A DNA stretch of 33,331 nucleotides from Candidatus Izemoplasma sp. (GTDB lineage: Bacteria > Bacillota_I > Bacilli_A > Izemoplasmatales > Izemoplasmataceae), in assembly GCA_007117835.1 (NCBI GenBank), contig SKFU01000091.1:1-33331 (forward strand). The letters are read 5' to 3'. The position numbers and the translations under genes are program-made. The notes beneath the pieces were generated by a model that saw only the letters and a list, made by a program, of their open reading frames with translations, searched no databases and was not told where the DNA came from. Positions within the stretch are counted from its first letter, which is position 1. Each line of letters starts with the position of its first letter. Of this stretch, positions 31,380 through 33,331 are shown piece by piece.

Positions 31380-32429
31380 ATGAAAAAGATATTTCTGCTA
31401 CTTTTACTAATGACCTTAACTTTGGTCGCATGCAACACAAAAGAAACGTCTGATCCCAGCCAAGAAAAAATAGATCAGGCAATTGGAATTATTGAGTTAC
31501 TGAGCCCTTTAAACGCGTTAGTCATTGAAGAAGATTCGCAAACCGAAAAAGTGCGTGTTGTCACTGAATTTTTGCAAAACCACAGTGAATTAAAACCGTT
31601 AGGACTCACAATCTCTGTCTCCACAATTGATGGGTTAACGTTTGTTGTAACACTCTCTAAAGAAACACATATTAAATCGGTTAACATCACTGTCAGTGAC
31701 TTTATTGTTGAAACAGTTGACCATGAAAGCATCGTCGATGAAGCCATTAGATTGATTGAATCTAGTAATACTTATCCAACCATCGAAGTCACAGACGATT
31801 CTGAAGAAGCCTATCTTAAAGGCATTATTGATTATCTATCACGCTTAGATGGAATGGATGATTTACGCGTTATTCTCGCTGTTACTTTCAACCCCGAGCA
31901 TTGGAATTACCAAGTTGAGATCACACGTGGTGATGTCACTAAATCTGTGGATTTTAATGTCGGTGATTTTAGAGTTGTTAAGCCGGTGATTGATCCTTTT
32001 CTTTACATACTCGTGGATGCCGTTCGCGATCATTTTGGTGAAGATTATGCGCCAAGTTCACCCATTGGTGAACAACAGTTAAATGAAATGTATGGTTTGA
32101 GTTCAGAGTGGATGGTTGATTTTTATGCCGAAGGTCCGATGTGGACAATGGCTGTGGATTTATTCATTGGTATCAGTGTTAAAGAAGGCCACATCGATGA
32201 TGTCGTTGAAGCACTAAATAACTACCGTGAATATTTGATTAATGATTCGTTTCAATATCCGATGAACATGCCAAAAGTTGAAGCCAGTAAAGTCCATGTA
32301 ATGGGTGATTACGCGTTCTTAATTTTACTTTCTGCGCCGTTCGATGGTGCTGATGAAGACGCAAAAGCGTTTTACGAAAGCATAAATGAAACAGCCATAG
32401 TTCAGATCAATAGCGCCTACAATAATTAG
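31380..32429 (+). CDS. Lipoprotein with two repeated domains and a C-terminal DUF4358-like domain
   Basis: A 349-residue exported lipoprotein. Signal peptide 1-17 ends in a lipobox LVAC with Cys18. Residues about 29-110 and 116-199 are an internal duplication: both start as a helix (DQAIGIIELL / DEAIRLIESS) and end on nearly the same strand (KSVNITVSDF / KSVDFNVGDF). Residues about 205-349 resemble DUF4358 (YILVDAVRDHFGEDYAPSSPI, GISVKEGHIDDVVEALNNYRE), a domain often found next to MBOAT and DHHW genes in Bacillota. The MBOAT gene follows 21 bases later, supporting a shared role in extracellular O-acylation. Confidence 0.8.
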   Translation: MKKIFLLLLLMTLTLVACNTKETSDPSQEKIDQAIGIIELLSPLNALVIEEDSQTEKVRVVTEFLQNHSELKPLGLTISVSTIDGLTFVVTLSKETHIKSVNITVSDFIVETVDHESIVDEAIRLIESSNTYPTIEVTDDSEEAYLKGIIDYLSRLDGMDDLRVILAVTFNPEHWNYQVEITRGDVTKSVDFNVGDFRVVKPVIDPFLYILVDAVRDHFGEDYAPSSPIGEQQLNEMYGLSSEWMVDFYAEGPMWTMAVDLFIGISVKEGHIDDVVEALNNYREYLINDSFQYPMNMPKVEASKVHVMGDYAFLILLSAPFDGADEDAKAFYESINETAIVQINSAYNN

Positions 32430-32450
32430 TCTTTAAAGGAGGTAACGCCA

Positions 32451-33331
32451 ATGGTATTTAGCAGTATATTGTTTTTGTTCCGTTTTTTACCACTTGCGTT
32501 ACTTTTGGTGTACATTGCACCAAAGAAATACCGCAATCTGATTTTATTCATCCTGAGTTTGGTGTTTTACTCTTGGGGTGAGGTTCGATACATTTTCATT
32601 ATGCTCGCAAGTGTGGTTGTTGACTATACGGCATCGAACTTAATTGAAAATCATCGGTCTAATGCACAAAAAATGAAAATGTTTTTGTTGATGTCCATCG
32701 TCTTTAATGTGGGGATATTAGTGTTTTTTAAATATACAGGTTTTTTCACACACAACCTAAACACTGTGTTCGGGTCGGATTTACCCATTCTTGAGTTTAC
32801 ATTACCGTTAGGGATTAGTTTTTATACATTTCAAACCATGTCTTATACGATTGATGTTTACAGAAATAAAGTAAGTGCAGAAAAAAACATCATTACCTTT
32901 GGTACTTATGTGGCTTTATTCCCCCAACTTATTGCAGGTCCTATTGTTAAATATCGTACAATTAAGGAAGAACTGCAAAATCCAGTGCTCACCGTTCAAA
33001 AGTTTGAAACAGGGATTAAGTTTTTTATTGCTGGGCTTGCAAGCAAGGTATTAATCGCAAATAACATTGGCATGATGTGGGATGATATTTTAGCTTTATC
33101 AAACCCAACCATGATTACCGCATGGTTAGGTTTGATAGCTTTCGGACTGCAAATTTACTTTGATTTTTCTGGATATTCCTACATGGCCATAGGTCTTGGA
33201 CACATGCTTGGGTTTAGTTTTCCTGAGAACTTTAACTTCCCTTACATCTCAAAAAGCATGACTGAGTTTTGGCAACGTTGGCACATGACACTCGGCTCTT
33301 GGTTTAAAGAGTACGTTTACATTCCCCTTGG
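32451..33331 (+). CDS. MBOAT-family O-acyltransferase (AlgI-like), 3' end missing
   Basis: A polytopic membrane acyltransferase that passes acyl (often acetyl) groups to an extracellular polymer. 293 codons are present and the frame is open to the window edge, so perhaps 150-200 residues are missing. The start is ATG with AAAGGAGGT upstream. Family marks are FYSWGEVRYIFIMLASVVVDY, FTLPLGISFYTFQTMSYTIDVYR, LFPQLIAGPIVKY and the catalytic region EFWQRWHMTLGSWFKEYVYIPL, with the expected active-site His near residue 278. It is coupled in an operon with the DUF4358-type lipoprotein. The acceptor polymer is unknown; a DHHW or AlgJ-type partner would be expected just beyond the edge. Confidence 0.93.
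   Translation, partial: MVFSSILFLFRFLPLALLLVYIAPKKYRNLILFILSLVFYSWGEVRYIFIMLASVVVDYTASNLIENHRSNAQKMKMFLLMSIVFNVGILVFFKYTGFFTHNLNTVFGSDLPILEFTLPLGISFYTFQTMSYTIDVYRNKVSAEKNIITFGTYVALFPQLIAGPIVKYRTIKEELQNPVLTVQKFETGIKFFIAGLASKVLIANNIGMMWDDILALSNPTMITAWLGLIAFGLQIYFDFSGYSYMAIGLGHMLGFSFPENFNFPYISKSMTEFWQRWHMTLGSWFKEYVYIPL

Noticed and set aside
1-33331. CRISPR array, prophage, insertion sequence or tRNA/rRNA gene
   Set aside because: No spaced direct repeats, no transposase or phage structural genes, no cloverleaf or rRNA-like stretches were seen. The only tandem repeat is coding, and the one tyrosine recombinase is XerC by context.
1-33331. Mycoplasma genetic code (TGA = Trp)
   Set aside because: TGA acts as stop in several tightly overlapping gene pairs (6647, 30308, 30670) and conserved tryptophans use TGG, so the standard bacterial code applies.

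Overview
ORGANISM. The window is a gene-dense, low-GC (high-30s % by eye) bacterial chromosome segment. Its AGGAGG-type ribosome sites, TTG/GTG starts, M-box riboswitch, CIRCE element and trmFO-xerC pairing point to the Bacillota/Mycoplasmatota side of the tree. TGA is used as a stop (for example in the ATGA overlaps at 6647, 30308 and 30670), so this is not the mycoplasma code. CIRCE-controlled hsp20 followed by clpB fits an Acholeplasma/Izemoplasma-like lineage, but that placement is inference. I see no phage genes, insertion sequences, tRNA, rRNA or CRISPR.

LAYOUT. 104-2781 (-): trmFO-xerC-rlmH. 2911-3654 (+): a DUF134/NifX-type metal-cofactor protein with an apparent internal start. 3693-6084: divergent GH13 glycosidase and LacI regulator. 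6129-7195 (-): two half-size chromate-type transporters. 7260-10403 (-): CIRCE-hsp20-terminator-clpB heat-shock unit. 10454-12028: divergent ZIP metal transporter and pcm. 12025-17959 (-): fetA-fetB-guaA-guaB-gltS run. 17985-21134 (-): PAP2 phosphatase with a 26-codon upstream ORF, an alpha/beta hydrolase, an AAC(6')-Ii-like acetyltransferase, TetR and a 2TM protein. 21233-21526 (-): one or two small proteins with their own promoter and terminator. 21561-23316 (-): M-box riboswitch, terminator, 28-codon leader ORF, mgtE. 23344-26350 (-): GH3 glycosidase and a methyltransferase. 26497-27604: a small membrane protein and an esterase sharing one terminator, then a candidate ~190-nt plus-strand RNA. 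27711-31167 (-): a five-gene operon of mostly uncharacterised proteins. 31380-33331 (+): a DUF4358-type lipoprotein and an MBOAT acyltransferase cut by the window end.

HOW IT WORKS TOGETHER. The region is mostly housekeeping (tRNA/rRNA methylation, GMP synthesis, proteostasis, metal ion balance, sugar hydrolysis). The regulatory layer is unusually readable: a perfect CIRCE, an Mg2+ riboswitch followed by a translated-looking leader ORF, and two convergent gene pairs whose stop codons both lie in the loop of one shared terminator. Several promoters use an extended -10 (TGnTATAAT).

MOST WORTH CHECKING. (1) The mgtE leader with a second possible control layer below the M-box. (2) Small proteins at 18880-18960, 21275-21382 and 21404-21493. 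(3) The candidate RNA at 27417-27604. (4) The internal start in the DUF134/NifX gene. I found no clearly novel multi-gene defence or biosynthetic system.
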